Below are positions 12,373 to 24,200 of a stretch of 64,000 nt of DNA, piece after piece. Each line of letters opens with the position of its first letter. Positions within the stretch are counted from its first letter, which is position 1. This DNA comes from Halicephalobus mephisto (taxonomy: Eukaryota; Nematoda; Chromadorea; Rhabditida; Panagrolaimidae). Where the stretch lies: positions 434,001 to 498,000 of the forward strand of contig SWDT01000017.1 in NCBI GenBank assembly GCA_009193035.1. Direction: 5' to 3'. A program made the translations under genes and the position numbers. The notes under the pieces are model-generated. The model saw only the letters and a program-made list of their open reading frames with translations. It ran no database searches and was not told the DNA's origin.

Positions 12373-12763
12373 CTAATGTAGTTTTCCTATGGATTCAGGA
12401 ACCCTTAAGACAGGAAATGTTAATCTCCCACACTGTGGGATTGGGTTTTGGGCGTAATGTTGAACAAGATTCATCAGCGACTGGAATCGGATCTGCGGCT
12501 CAATAAAGAATACATTTCCATCTATCGTGCTGATCTCGTAATGTCTCACTCCATCTTCGGTCTTTATGGTCAAGGCGTATTGTGATGGTCTTGTTTCTTG
12601 TCGTCGTACGAGGAACGTTCCTAGAGGCAAGCCTTTTCTGACTACAAGACGTTCTGCTACTTCTCTGGGTATTTTGTCAATAAGCCATCTGAAAAGATGA
12701 AATAAAAAGATTCATTAAAATCAGGACCTACTCTTCTGGTTCAAATATTTTTTGATTGTTCAT
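12373..12763 (-). CDS. SH2-only protein derived from a Src-type kinase (paralog E)
   Basis: Predicted 115-residue protein that is essentially one SH2 domain, which would bind phosphotyrosine peptides without catalytic activity. Exons 12763-12732 and 12688-12373, spliced at the same phase (GA|A TGG) as the SH3-SH2 junction of the full kinases nearby. The SH2 starts WLIDKIPREVAERLV, has the FLVRRQE strand with the phosphotyrosine-binding Arg, and ends CGRLTFPVLRVPESIGKLH then stop, so no kinase domain follows. Directly upstream (12811-12764) the same frame encodes VPRSEYLCPRETYIIT, which looks like the last strand of an SH3 domain, preceded by TAA. The gene is therefore 5'-truncated, and its start ATG is one that was internal in the ancestor. 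It may be a functional minimal gene or a decaying copy. Confidence 0.6.
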
Positions 12764-13698
12764 TGTTATGATGTAAGTTTCTCTGGGACACAGGTATTCG
12801 CTCCTCGGAACTTAAATAATTACTTATAATACTCAATTTTGAAATGTAAAATTGATGTATTGGACAGTGAATAGAATGAAGGTAAATAAAAAATCACTAT
12901 TTTCTTGAAAACGAACAATAATGAGCAATCGACGAAAAAGTTCAAAATATTTAACGACTTCTCTGTGAAAGCAATGAAAACACGTACATGACAGTCCATA
13001 TGAGAAACTAGTTTTGAAAAATATTTGGGAGTTTGTTAGGTAAGAAAATTGTGTTGGAAATTACAAATTCGATGATTTATCAAATCAATATTGGAAGTTT
13101 AATGACCTATTAAAATAGGTTATTTACTGAGTTGAGTTTAATTTGTTCGATTTGCAGTTGTTGGATTCAGGACTTTATAGATTAATGAATTTTAGAAAAT
13201 AACTGATTTTCGGTACAAAATGCGTCCTAAAAAGTGAATTAATAGTGTTTGACTATTTTTATCCTTTCTTAATTTGGCTTCTGTCGTTATTATTTGAATT
13301 GAATGATGTAAATTGACTAAATCTATCAGGATGTGGATCTTTTAAATGTGTATTCACGTGAAATATCAAGTTGTCCTTTCTTTTCGTGATAAATCAATAG
13401 TGTTTTTACTTTTTTCCGTTTATTTTTACGTATTTTTTGAATTTTGTAAAAAATGAGTGTAAAGTCCGAAGAAGCGAGTAGAGTGAACTTCTCATCAGTC
13501 TTGTGTAACTCCTAAAGACGCTAAAACAATTATGAAAGCAGTCTTTAGGTGACTTCAGAGCATAATGTTGATTCTAATCTCGGTTGTTTCGACAAAAAGA
13601 CTTTATTGAGGATTAAGAATTCATTTCTTGAGTAAAGTATTCAGACAAATGCAAAATGGCAGAGTTCAACATATCTTTGACATTACGGTTATACACTT

Positions 13699-15552
13699 TC
13701 AAGTAACAACATTTATTCGTTCTTTCATTGTGGAGAATTTATTACTCGGGCTAGTAGGAATTTCGTATCCGTCATTGATGACAGGGTAATAGTTATCCAA
13801 ATCGGAGAATAGCTCTTTAAAAGTCGGCCTGGTCTCTGGCTTTTCATCCCAACAATTCAGAATAATTTCGTAATATATTCTTTCTGGACATGCTTCAGGT
13901 TTACCCATTCTATTTCCTTGATTAAGATAACAGAAAATTTCAGAATTATTAATTCCTTAAAAAATCACCAGTAATTATTTCATAAATCGAAAGTAAATAA
14001 GCGTACCTTTATAGGGAGTTCCGCCGCGACTGAATATCTCCCACACTAATACTCCGAAACTCCACACGTCTGATTTAATTGTAAATTTGAAAGAGTCAAG
14101 AGCTTCAGGCGCTGTCCATTGTATCGGAAAACCAAATACTGTTAGGGCATCATATGATTCTCCATTCTTGAGTTCCCGTGCCAGACCGAAATCTGCCACT
14201 TTGACATATAGAAGTCCACTAATTTTTGTACTGATTAGTACATTCCTGGCAGCAAGATCTCGATGAACTAGCTTCTGTCTTTCTAGATACCTCATTCCAT
14301 TGGCAACCTGAGCACACACACTAATCATCGCTTCCTCGGTTATCTGGTTATCCTCCCTAAGGTAGTCAAGAAGAGAACCATTCTCCAAATACTCCATAAC
14401 AATACAGAACGAACTTTCCATTTTGCAAACTCCATAGAGTTGCACGAGATTGGGATGATCCAATTTTTTCATTATCTCATATTCTCTGAAAAAATAAAAA
14501 GTAGAAGTAAATTAATCTAATCTCACCTGAGAAAATTTATAGGAGATATTGTGTTTGGATTCATTATTTTCACTGCGACATTTCGTCTCCCTCGTAACTT
14601 ATCTTTGTATACTTTTCCGAAATATCCTTCGCCGAGTTTATTTTCCTCCATCATCTTCAGTTCCAGCTGATTCCTAGGTATTTCCCAATCGTCCATAGGT
14701 CCTGAGTTTGATCCCATTGTAGATGGAGGAATCTTTAAGACAGGAAACGTCAACTTGCAGTGTAATTGACCCTTGTTTTTGGTGTAGTAATCAACGAGTT
14801 TCTGTAATGACTGAAATGGAAGCCTTGATTCAATAAAAAATTCATCATTAGCATTTTTTGTGATCTTATAATGTTTTACTTCATCCTCGACTTTCATGGT
14901 TAAGGCGTATTCCAATGGATTTGTCTCTCGTTCTCGTATCAAAAAAGTCCCTGTAGACAACCCTTCCCCAGATACAAGTTGCTCTGCTTCTGCTCTGGAT
15001 ATTTTGTCAACAAGCCCGCTGAAAAAATTAAGCAAAATATCAACTATACACAAAAAAGTGTAACTTTTGGTACAGTAACAAATGTAAATCGTCATTATTA
15101 TATTTTAATTTCCGTCACAAATGTCAAGTATTCATGAAAAATATGACGATTGTGTTACATTTTGCAATTGTTACGGGGCCAAAAGTTATGTTTTTGTGTG
15201 TAGAATTAAAAACTTACTCTTTTGATTCAAATGGTTTAAGTTTCTTAACGAAAGTTTTTGGTACATAACCTGTTTGTCTACCTTTGTTCTTGGCAAGCCA
15301 CCAATTCTCATCCTCGTCATTGAGCAAATACATGATCTCATGATCTGTGAAACTTAATTCGTTCGATGAAGAAGCTGTATAAGGGTAAAGAGCAATTATT
15401 TCAATATTCTTTGATTGCTCTGTATTTTGGGAACATTGACTTTCGACATAAACATTTCTTTTTGGTGATGAAGAATCCGACAAAGTGTTTGGTAGTTTTC
15501 CATTAATTACCAATTGAGTTACCTCTCTCGGGACACTCACACAATGACCCAT
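13699..15552 (-). CDS. Src-type non-receptor tyrosine kinase, SH3-SH2-kinase (paralog A)
   Basis: Predicted membrane-anchored tyrosine kinase of about 500 residues. Exons 15552-15218, 15018-14527, 14485-14007 and 13955-13699. The N-terminus MGHCVSVP offers Gly2 for myristoylation and Cys4 for palmitoylation. The SH3 domain has ALYPYTASSSNELSF, ENWWLAK and TGYVPKTFV; the SH2 domain has TFLIRERE; the kinase has GEGYFGKV, VAVKIM, HRDLAARN, DFGLAR, SESYDALTV-like activation-loop Tyr (ESYDALTV), WTAPEA and SDVWSFGVLVWE. A tail Tyr sits in NDGYEIPTSP, where Src has its inhibitory site. Oddities: the SH2 opens DGLVDKI instead of the conserved W(F/Y)xGKI, losing the Trp. Intron 1 contains a MITE. The first part of the SH2 matches paralog C and everything from KHYKITKNAND through the kinase matches paralog B. 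Confidence 0.85.
15047..15203. mobile_element. MITE in intron 1 of Src paralog A
   Basis: Near-palindromic element of about 157 bp: TACACAAAAAAGTGTAACTT at one end and ACTTTTGGCC...GTGTGTA in inverted form at the other (AAAAGTTATGTTTTTGTGTG). The paralog B intron at the same position is only 43 bp and lacks it, whereas the paralog A intron is 199 bp; the size difference equals the element. A second copy lies at 50845-50999. Confidence 0.75.
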
Positions 15553-17085
15553 GAACTCCACTCTTAAAATGTAAAATTCACACATTAATCAGAAAACAAA
15601 ATTAAGGTAAATCCAAGTTTATACTCGAAATTACTAATTTCTTGGAAAACGAACAGTAATGAACAATTAACGAAAACTTCTCAATATAGGCCAATAACTC
15701 TGTAAATTAATAAAAACACAACAAATAATCTGTATAAAAAATTTATTTTCAAAAAACTTGGAAATTAGGTATAAATATAATTTTAAAAACTATAAACTCG
15801 ATGATTCACTAAATCAATGTTAGAAATTGAATAATACCCAAGAAAGTGTGATTTATCTAATCAAATTTGATTTCCTGTGTGTCCCAGCCCTGGATGAAAT
15901 AGCTTATCTATTAAGTCTCTAAAATCACTTCAAGTGAAGAATATTTGTTTAAAAATAATCAAGTGATGAAATCCTTAATGTAAATATATTCTATTACGAC
16001 TTTTCGCATGAGTTGAGTATTCATATGAGTGGTTACTATAATGTGATAAAGTGTAATTAATTATTAATAAAACAAAAGAAAGCATAGAAGTTTTTTGCAA
16101 ACGCGCGGGGAATCAAACATTTCAAAACTTAGTACGAATTACTGCGAAATAAGTACATTCTACTGTCATTTTTCTTTTTATTTATAAAGAACAGAACAGT
16201 TAATAATGGGTTTTACATATTTTCTTCATGCTCACCTCAAATAATCTGAATTCTATTGAATTGACTACATTTTTATCGTCTCTTGCGGCACAATATTCTA
16301 TTACTCCATGATAACCTTCTTCAACTCATACGAGTTGTTGTATCGAAGTTCATTGTAAAATAGATGTCATGTAGTGATGTCCCAGAAAGTAACTAAACCT
16401 ATCTGTAAGTGTGCAGAGCTTTTAGAAGTATATTCAACATGAATATCAACTTTTTTGTATTAGTATGTTGTATTTAGGGTGTAAAATTACTAGAACATAT
16501 ATCCTTAGAAGTTATTATTGCGTAATGTTGGAAATAAAAGAGATTGACTCGTATTGGCATATAATTTGCGAATAGAGAATACTTATCTATGAAAGCAAAG
16601 TAAACAATGTTTTGGATCATATTACCAAAAATGATCTGGCTATGTATTATATTGTCCTGATTTGTCATTTTTAGCTAGTAATAAACAATTGGTGATCTGA
16701 TAATGAATGTCATTTTCCTAGTCAAATTTTCTTTCCTATTGTAGTAAATCAACAACATTTTCCTTTTTTATTATTGCTCATCTTTACGGATCCTCAAGTA
16801 TTTTGCACAACATGTAAAAGTGAGTGTTAAGTTTTACGTGGTGATGAAAGATATTTTATTTCTTTTGCATGCTTATTAAAAGACTAAAAAATCATTAATC
16901 TAATCTTTTGATGACTTCACGTAATAATACGTTGATTCTGATTTTTATTATTGTGCTAGACAGCTATTGAACATCAATAACTTATTTCTTGCATAAAGTA
17001 TCCAGATACAAATGCAAAATGACAGAATTAAATCCAATCTTAGCATTACAACTGTGCATTCTCAACTAGTGTAATTCCTGTTGAT
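15553..17085. other. Duplicated flank between Src paralogs A and D
   Basis: This stretch repeats the arrangement of 12764-13698. The segment upstream of paralog A (TTTCTTGGAAAACGAACAGT, 15640s) matches that upstream of paralog E (TTTTCTTGAAAACGAACAAT, 12900s). The CTATAAACTCGATGATTCAC block matches CAAATTCGATGATTTATCAA. The segment near 17000 (CAAATGCAAAATGACAGAAT) matches the 3' flank of paralog A near 13650 (CAAATGCAAAATGGCAGAGT). Together they define a tandem duplication unit of roughly 3 kb. No other gene is seen. Confidence 0.6.
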
Positions 17086-17283
17086 TTAGAATCTAGAATT
17101 TATATTAGGTGAGCTGATGGTAGGAATTCCGTATCTGGATTCTTCGTATAAGTCTAGAAAAGCTACTTCAGAGCCCACAATCCGTTCGTAGTGAAGAGCA
17201 CTGCGATTATATGCTAAAGACGCTCTAGAACTGTAAGCTTGACGGAGACCGATGTTCAGTAGCGGTGATCGTGCCACTCTGAT
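17086..17283 (-). pseudogene. 3' remnant of a Src-type kinase gene (paralog D)
   Basis: The minus-strand frame ends FLDLYEESRYGIPTISSPN, which parallels the tail of paralog A (FSDLDNYY...DGYEIPTSPSN). The sequence after its stop is homologous to the 3' flanks of paralogs A and B (TGTCATTTTGCATTTGTATC here, TGTCATTTTGCATTTACTTC at about 55960). The kinase core is not recognisable upstream, so only the end of the gene survives. The assignment rests mainly on the shared 3' flank and the shared terminal residues. Confidence 0.5.
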
Positions 17284-18258
17284 TTATCCTCGCACCTATG
17301 GATGATAATCATCCGTTATCTTGATGTACGAAGGTCTTCTAACTTTTTTTTACTTTTCGTATGAGAAAACTCCATATTTGATTCTTTATCAACAACTTAT
17401 GTCCGATTAATTTCTGTTACTCTTATAAAAATAATCAAAATCAGCTTTGTTTATCATAGGGTGCAGTTTTTACCTCGTGTTTATCGGAGTTTAGTGAGGA
17501 TTTAAATATTCTCCATATATGGCAAACCTCGGCGGATGTTCAAAACTCCTCTATATGCTGCAAACTATCTTCAAGAATAATAAAAATTCAAAATTCATTT
17601 TATTCAAAATAAATTTTAACTTTATAAATAAGTTTAAATATCTCATTTCGACTATTGTGGAATTTTGTGATTTAAATTTTATTTTCAATCATGTAAAAGA
17701 AAATCAAAAATTTTAAAATTTCAGACCAGTCAAATTGTTTTTCATCTGGTTTAGATTTGTCATCAGTCTTTAATTTCGATAATTTGTAGTTCTAGAAGTC
17801 CTGGTTGAGTTTTGAAGTTTATTTTTCTTAATTCCAGACTTCGTAGCACTAACGATTAGTTGATTTTCACCCGGATCCTTTCGCAGTATAATATAACCTA
17901 AAATTTGACATATTTAAAAAAAATTAATTTCTTAGTATATGTCGAATTTCTCAAACTTGGGTAATTAAACTTTTAAATTCGAATAAATACGATACAAAAG
18001 ACAAAAAGTAATACAATCAATAACATTTTTACTGTTCTTAGGTTTTCTAAATTAGTGACGTCATCGTCGTTCTGATCAGAAATATAATTTTGTAAAAATA
18101 TCTAAAAGTTTAGAAATATTCTGAAAATTTCGAAAATGTTTTTTAAAATTTAATAAAAAAGTTTTAAATCCTCTAAAACTAGATATTTTAGACTTTTTAG
18201 AAATCCATTTCGAAATTGGTCCATAAAAACTGAAATTTACTTTTACAATAATGATAAC
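17284..18258. other. Intergenic, no gene recognised
   Basis: AT-rich sequence between the Src remnant and the channel gene. If the channel's last exon is spliced rather than read to its TGA, a further open stretch lies at about 18232-18080 on the minus strand, but it is Lys/Phe-rich and not convincing. Confidence 0.5.
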
Positions 18259-21200
18259 TCACCAATAAACCAAATTAATCACCATAAATGTAATTGGAAA
18301 AAGTTTCCGACAAAATCTGAAAAATTAAAAATATTAAGATAGAACATTAAACGTGATATGACGTTTTTGTTCCAAATTAAAAATTATGATTTAAAAATTA
18401 TATATAACATGTTTTGGGAGGAAAACCGAAGATTGAACTTTTGAAGTGACTTCTGAAGCGAAATTCAGAATCCCCGCCGTCTGAAGCACTCACACGTTGG
18501 ACACCTATGTGTTATATGCCATTCAACTCAGAATTAAATTCCACATTGACTGATGTATGACATGTGAAGGTCCAACACCCGACGACGTGGATTCTGAATT
18601 TCGCTTCAGAAGTCACTTCAGAAATCCGACCTTCGATTTTCCTCGCAAAACATGTTATATATAATTTTTAAATTATAATTGTTAGTTTGGAAAGAAAAAT
18701 CCAAAACAGAAACGCCACATAATCACATTAAAGATATGGGATTAACTAACACATCCAATTCCTCTCCTGTCCACATGTCGAACAACTTTGGAGCTTGTGG
18801 TTTCTGAGGATGTCTTCTGATGGATTTCTTCATCCACTTGACTGCAGCACTTCCTGCCTTGATTCTTGATGGAGTTTCTCTTCCTGCAGAGTTAGGAGAC
18901 GTGGGAGTAGTGTTTTCTGCTTCAGGATTAGTATTGTTTGCCGGAGGGGCTGGTTGTTGACACTGAACAAAAGTAGCTTCTTCTGTCACTTTCGCCCACA
19001 TACTTCTTGCCCAGTCCGATTTCGTCGTTGTTGGAGATTCCATTCTCCGCAATTTGTGTCTCTAAAGATCGAATGTGATTAATTTCGTTTTTGCGTAACT
19101 TTATTCAGAAATACAGTGAAACCTCGATATAAGTAACCCGAAGGGACGGCAGAAATGTTGTTTTTACAGAGGAGTTGCCTTTATCGAGGGGTTTACTAGG
19201 GGAGAATCCACAGTAGGGGTCGGAACCGAGTTGTCTTTAAAGAGGATTTGCTCTTATCGAGGGTGTTTATATCGAAGTTTCACTGTACAGTGAAACATCG
19301 TTAAAAACAACCCTAAGGGACGGCAGAAAAGTTGTTTTTACAGAGGAGTTGCCTTTATCGAGGGGTTTACTGGGGGAGAATCCACAATAGGGGTCGGAAC
19401 CGAGTTGTCTTTAAAGAGGATTTGCTCTTATCGAGGATGTTTATATCGAGGTTTCACTGTATTTAAAAAAAAATAAATTGTTTAATTTTAATTCTGAAAA
19501 AATAACTTTATTAATTTCGATTTTTTATGATAATTTTCGAGTTTTTTATGTTTAAAATATACAGTAAGATTTATAAATTTAATAAATCGAAAATTATTTT
19601 AAAAATGTTGGAAATAATATCAGAAAAAATAAAAATATTATTTACTTCGAAAATGAAATATAAGTACTTTTGTTCTTTTAAAAAACAAAAAGATCGGATT
19701 TATTTTAGCCTTTCCAATTTTAGGAGATCGGATTTCCTTCCTGTTGGAAGTTTTACACTTTTGCAAGAAGCAATGTGATCATTTGGAGAAAAATCGATAA
19801 ATTCCATTTTGAAGATATTAAATTTTAAAAATAAAACTAACGGAAGGTTTTTCTCCGAATCCGGCAGATCCGGGCAACATGAAGGACTCCTCCTCTTCCA
19901 GTGTCGGAGACCCTGGGGCATTTCTCGGTTGTTTTGTTTGTTTTTCGAGTACTCCGATTAAAGCAAGTTCGACTATGGACATGAAGATGAAAAATATACA
20001 GCAAAACATGAATAAATCAATGCCTTTCACGTAGGATACCTGAAAATTAAAATATTTATTTTAAATTCAACGAAAATTAAAATATTTATTTATTTTAAAA
20101 TCAACGAAAATTAAAATATTTATTTATTTTAAAATCAACGAAAATTAAAATTTTAAAACTTACTTTTGGAAGAGATCTGGCTACGTTATTATACTGTAAA
20201 GTCAGTGCCATGAGGGAACTGACCCCCAGGGTGACTCTGGCTGGCAGACTCCGTCTATCCAGCCAGAAGGAAATGAAAGAGATGAGAACCATACAGTATG
20301 TCGGTAAATAAATTTGCAAAATGTAAAATCCGTAAGATCTCCGAAAGTAGAGTTTGATATTCAACTGAAATCAGTTTTTAAAATTTATTAAAAAACAAAC
20401 TTTAATTAAAGCAATTTTTGACGTAAATTAAATATTAAATATAATTTTTCAAAAATTCAATCAAAATCTGCATTTTTATTTTTGAAAAATAGTCTTGGAA
20501 AAAATCGAATTTTATTTTTCGGAAAATTAACTATAATTACTTTGAAATTTCTACTATATTTAAGAAAGTAATTATTTAAGTAACTTAACATTGAAAATAA
20601 ATTCATCCAAAAATGGAATTCAAAAAAAAACATAACGTTCCCCGATATTTTTTATCTTTGATTTTTGAACTTTTTTGTGTACTTCAAAGAATCATCTTTC
20701 GAAAATAAACAAAGAATTCTAAATTCCTTTTTTAACAACTTCGAGATGATGTATACCTCATTTTAGAAAAATAATTCCACCAAAGTTCATTCCCGTGTAA
20801 TTCCAATTGTGTCCGATAAAATTTGCAAAGTACTTTTTAGTTTCAATATCCCTAAAACCAGCTCGGAAAAATAGAGTGTCACGTGTGGAAGATTCAATAT
20901 TTTTGACGACTTTGATGTTTTCTTGACAAAAGTGTAAAAATCAATCAAAATTGAACTCCAGGTGATGGAATTGTTTGCTAGTTCAAGATAAACTTACTTG
21001 ATCCCAAATTCCGGCAGGATAATGGAATGTAGCTTTTTCATGGACATAGTGAGTCAAGACAAAGTCGGGGAGGTTGATGTTTCCTATGATCTCGACTGGA
21101 ATGCCTTGACGCTTCCAATGGAGCCTCACTTTACCCACATTGAAGGAGTAGGATTCGAACACGGTCGTGCATTCGATTTTGTCCATTGGGAACTAAAGAA

Positions 21201-24200
21201 GAGTTTTTAGAAACAGAAATTAAGCATTTAATAAATAACATCTAAATTCTAATAGATTCAACATGACTTTGGAAAATTACAGTTTCTATTTCATACGTAT
21301 ATAGCGAGGAACAATCTGTATGTACAAACTATTTAAAAATAGCAAAAAAAATTACTTTTTTTATTTTTTCTTATTCCATTAACAAGTACTGTAATTAATG
21401 TTTATACCATTCGAAACACTATCGAAAACTCTATCTGTGGACGGAATATTATGTGATGTGAAGATGCTAGAAAAAAGTTACCAGGCTTCAAAGTTTGAAG
21501 AAAATTGTTCATTTTCTTTGATATGCCATTTTTGAAATTATTTTAAACACTTTGTTCATCAAAATTGCTCAAAAATGCTTCTAGAAGTTGTGGTTGACTT
21601 GATTACAGTAATTAATAATTAAAGTAAAATGTTTGACAAGATTAAAGCTCGAACTTGGGACTTTTTGAAGCTTAATTTCTTTTGTTTTTTAAGTGAAATT
21701 TGTTCTTTTTCTTTATCCTTTCTCGAGCGTTAGTGTTCCTTCGTTATTAAATTATACATAAAAACCATATTTTTTAAATCTTACTTTACAATAATCTTGG
21801 TTAAAGCAAGAAGCTATTGGACGATATCAAGTTTGCCAGGATTTAATAACATAGAAGATCGATTGGTGATCTCTATTTGTCATATCCAATTCTCGTTCTA
21901 TGGATTAAATATATTTTTTAAATCAAATACTGCTTTAATAAAATTTAAAATTAATAATTATAATCACACTTTTAGATCTTGGGGATCTATTTGGATTTGT
22001 GTCAACTTATAAAAAACTTACCCCGGTGAAATCCATATCACAAGGAGATTCGACAACAACCCGATAATTCATCCAAACTGTTCCGTTGGGGAAAATAGCC
22101 AGGAAAATATTCGGTGTGGGAGAGGAATGAATACTGGATGCCTTGGAGTTGACCTAGAACCTTCATTCAGTATTTTTAGTTCTGCACTAAGGGATACGGG
22201 GTTTTTAGTTACTTAGATTATATTAAAGTTTCTAAAATATTTAAACTAGTATATGATTCTGAAGGTTTCTAGAATATTTCTTAAAGTAGCATAGGGTTCT
22301 GAAGCCTTCTGAAACCCTTATTAAAATAGTGTAGGATTTTGAAGGTTTCTAGAATATTTCTTAAAATAATAAACAATTTCGAAGTTTTCTAAGATCTTTA
22401 TTAAATTGGTGTAGGATTTTGAATGGTTTTAAAATCTCTATTAACCTAGTATAGGATTCTGAAGCTTTCTAGAATCATCTTTAAGCTAATACAACATTTC
22501 AGAACCTTCTAAAATCTCTATTAACCTAGTATAGGATTCTGAAGCTTTCTAGAATCATTTTTAAACTAATACAACATTCCAGAACCTTTCATATTTTTAT
22601 GCAAATTTCTAACAACTTCTAGAAAGTTTTCACTAAGATAATTTTGCAAAACCACTTGTTTTTCAATTTTTGAACTAGTATGACTATCACAATTGCTGTT
22701 TTAAGGATTACTGTATTTCTTAAATCCTCACCAAGCAGACGTTAGGCAGCCAAAGTGTATCTACCATTTTGTAGCTTAAGGATAAATTCATCAAACAATG
22801 AGCACCTTCTTCGTTTTCGAAATTTAATCCTGGATCGTGCCAGATTTGAGAAAACAAGATGTCCATTTTGGAAGAACTGTAAAGTTCGTTAATTTCGGAA
22901 ACTTTTTGAATGAGTAATTCTATATCGACATCGACTCCTTTCAACGAAGGAACCACGTTTCTGTCGTATTTTTTCAGCATTTCCGTCAAAATTCTTGTTG
23001 CAGCTTTCTCGGCTTGTCCAAGAACACAGTGATGTTGATCGTCGTAGATATCTAGTCCTAGCTGAGAGTACTTGGAAGTTATCGAAGGAATTACGCATTT
23101 GCCTGAGGGATTTTTCTCGAATCCAGCCCTGCATTCACAAGTGTAATTTCCCGGAGACCATCTTTTGCAATAAGAAGAACGAAGATCGCACTTTTCTTCG
23201 CATTCTGAAAAAAATTAATAATAAAATAAGAACGTCAAAATTGGAGAATTATGTACTTCCGGAAACAAGTGTTAATTATTCATTATATAGAATAAAATAA
23301 TATTTTTTTGAATAAAAAAATGGAAATTTTTTCAAGAATTTTTGTAATTTTGTAAAAAGTTTAAAATTTTTGATTTTGGAAGTTTTAGAAAACTGGAAAA
23401 TTTAAGAAAGTTATAAGGGAGTTTCTGCTGGATTCTAGGATATTCTAATATATCCTTGAAGAATTCTAGAAAGATTTAAGAAATTCCCCAGAGATTCGGA
23501 AGCTTTTAATAGAATTTATAATCTTTAATACATTCTTAGAAAATTTTAGAAAATTGCAACGAATTCTAGAATCCTCTAAAAAGCTCTTAAAGAATTCTAA
23601 AAGTGTCTAAAAAATTCCTAAAGTACTTAGAAATTTCTGTTGAAATTTATGACTTTCAAAAGTTTTACTAGATTTTAGAATTTTTTAAAGAATCTTCAAA
23701 AATTTCAGAAAATTCCATTAGGATTTATAATTTTAAGAATTTTCAAAAGTTTCACTAGATTTTAGAATTTTTTAAAGAATCTTCAAAAATTTCAGAAACT
23801 TCCATTAGGATTTATAATCTTTTAACAAATTTCAAAAATTTCAATAGATTTTAGAATCTTCAAAAATTTCAGAAAATTCCATTAGCATTTATAATCTTAA
23901 GAAATTTCTAAAATAATCAGAAGTTTCTATTAGATTCTAGAACTTTCGAAGGAATTCTCGAAAATTCCAGAAGCTTCTAGTAGAATCTATAACTTTCCAT
24001 CAAATTTGTAAAGGATTTCAGAAGGTAGTAATGAATTCAAAAATCTTCAAAATTCTCAAAAGTTTCACTCGATTTTAGAATTCTTTAAAATTTTCTGAAA
24101 TTCTAGAAAATTTAAATTTTCCATATTATTAATTAAAATACAAATGTCAACATCGGATCGTTTCAAAAAAAAATATTTTTCGAAATTGATTGGACAAATT

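Noticed and set aside
17519..17716. 65-codon plus frame MANLGGCSKLLY
   Set aside because: Lys/Phe/Asn-rich filler typical of AT-rich intergenic DNA here; no supporting signal.
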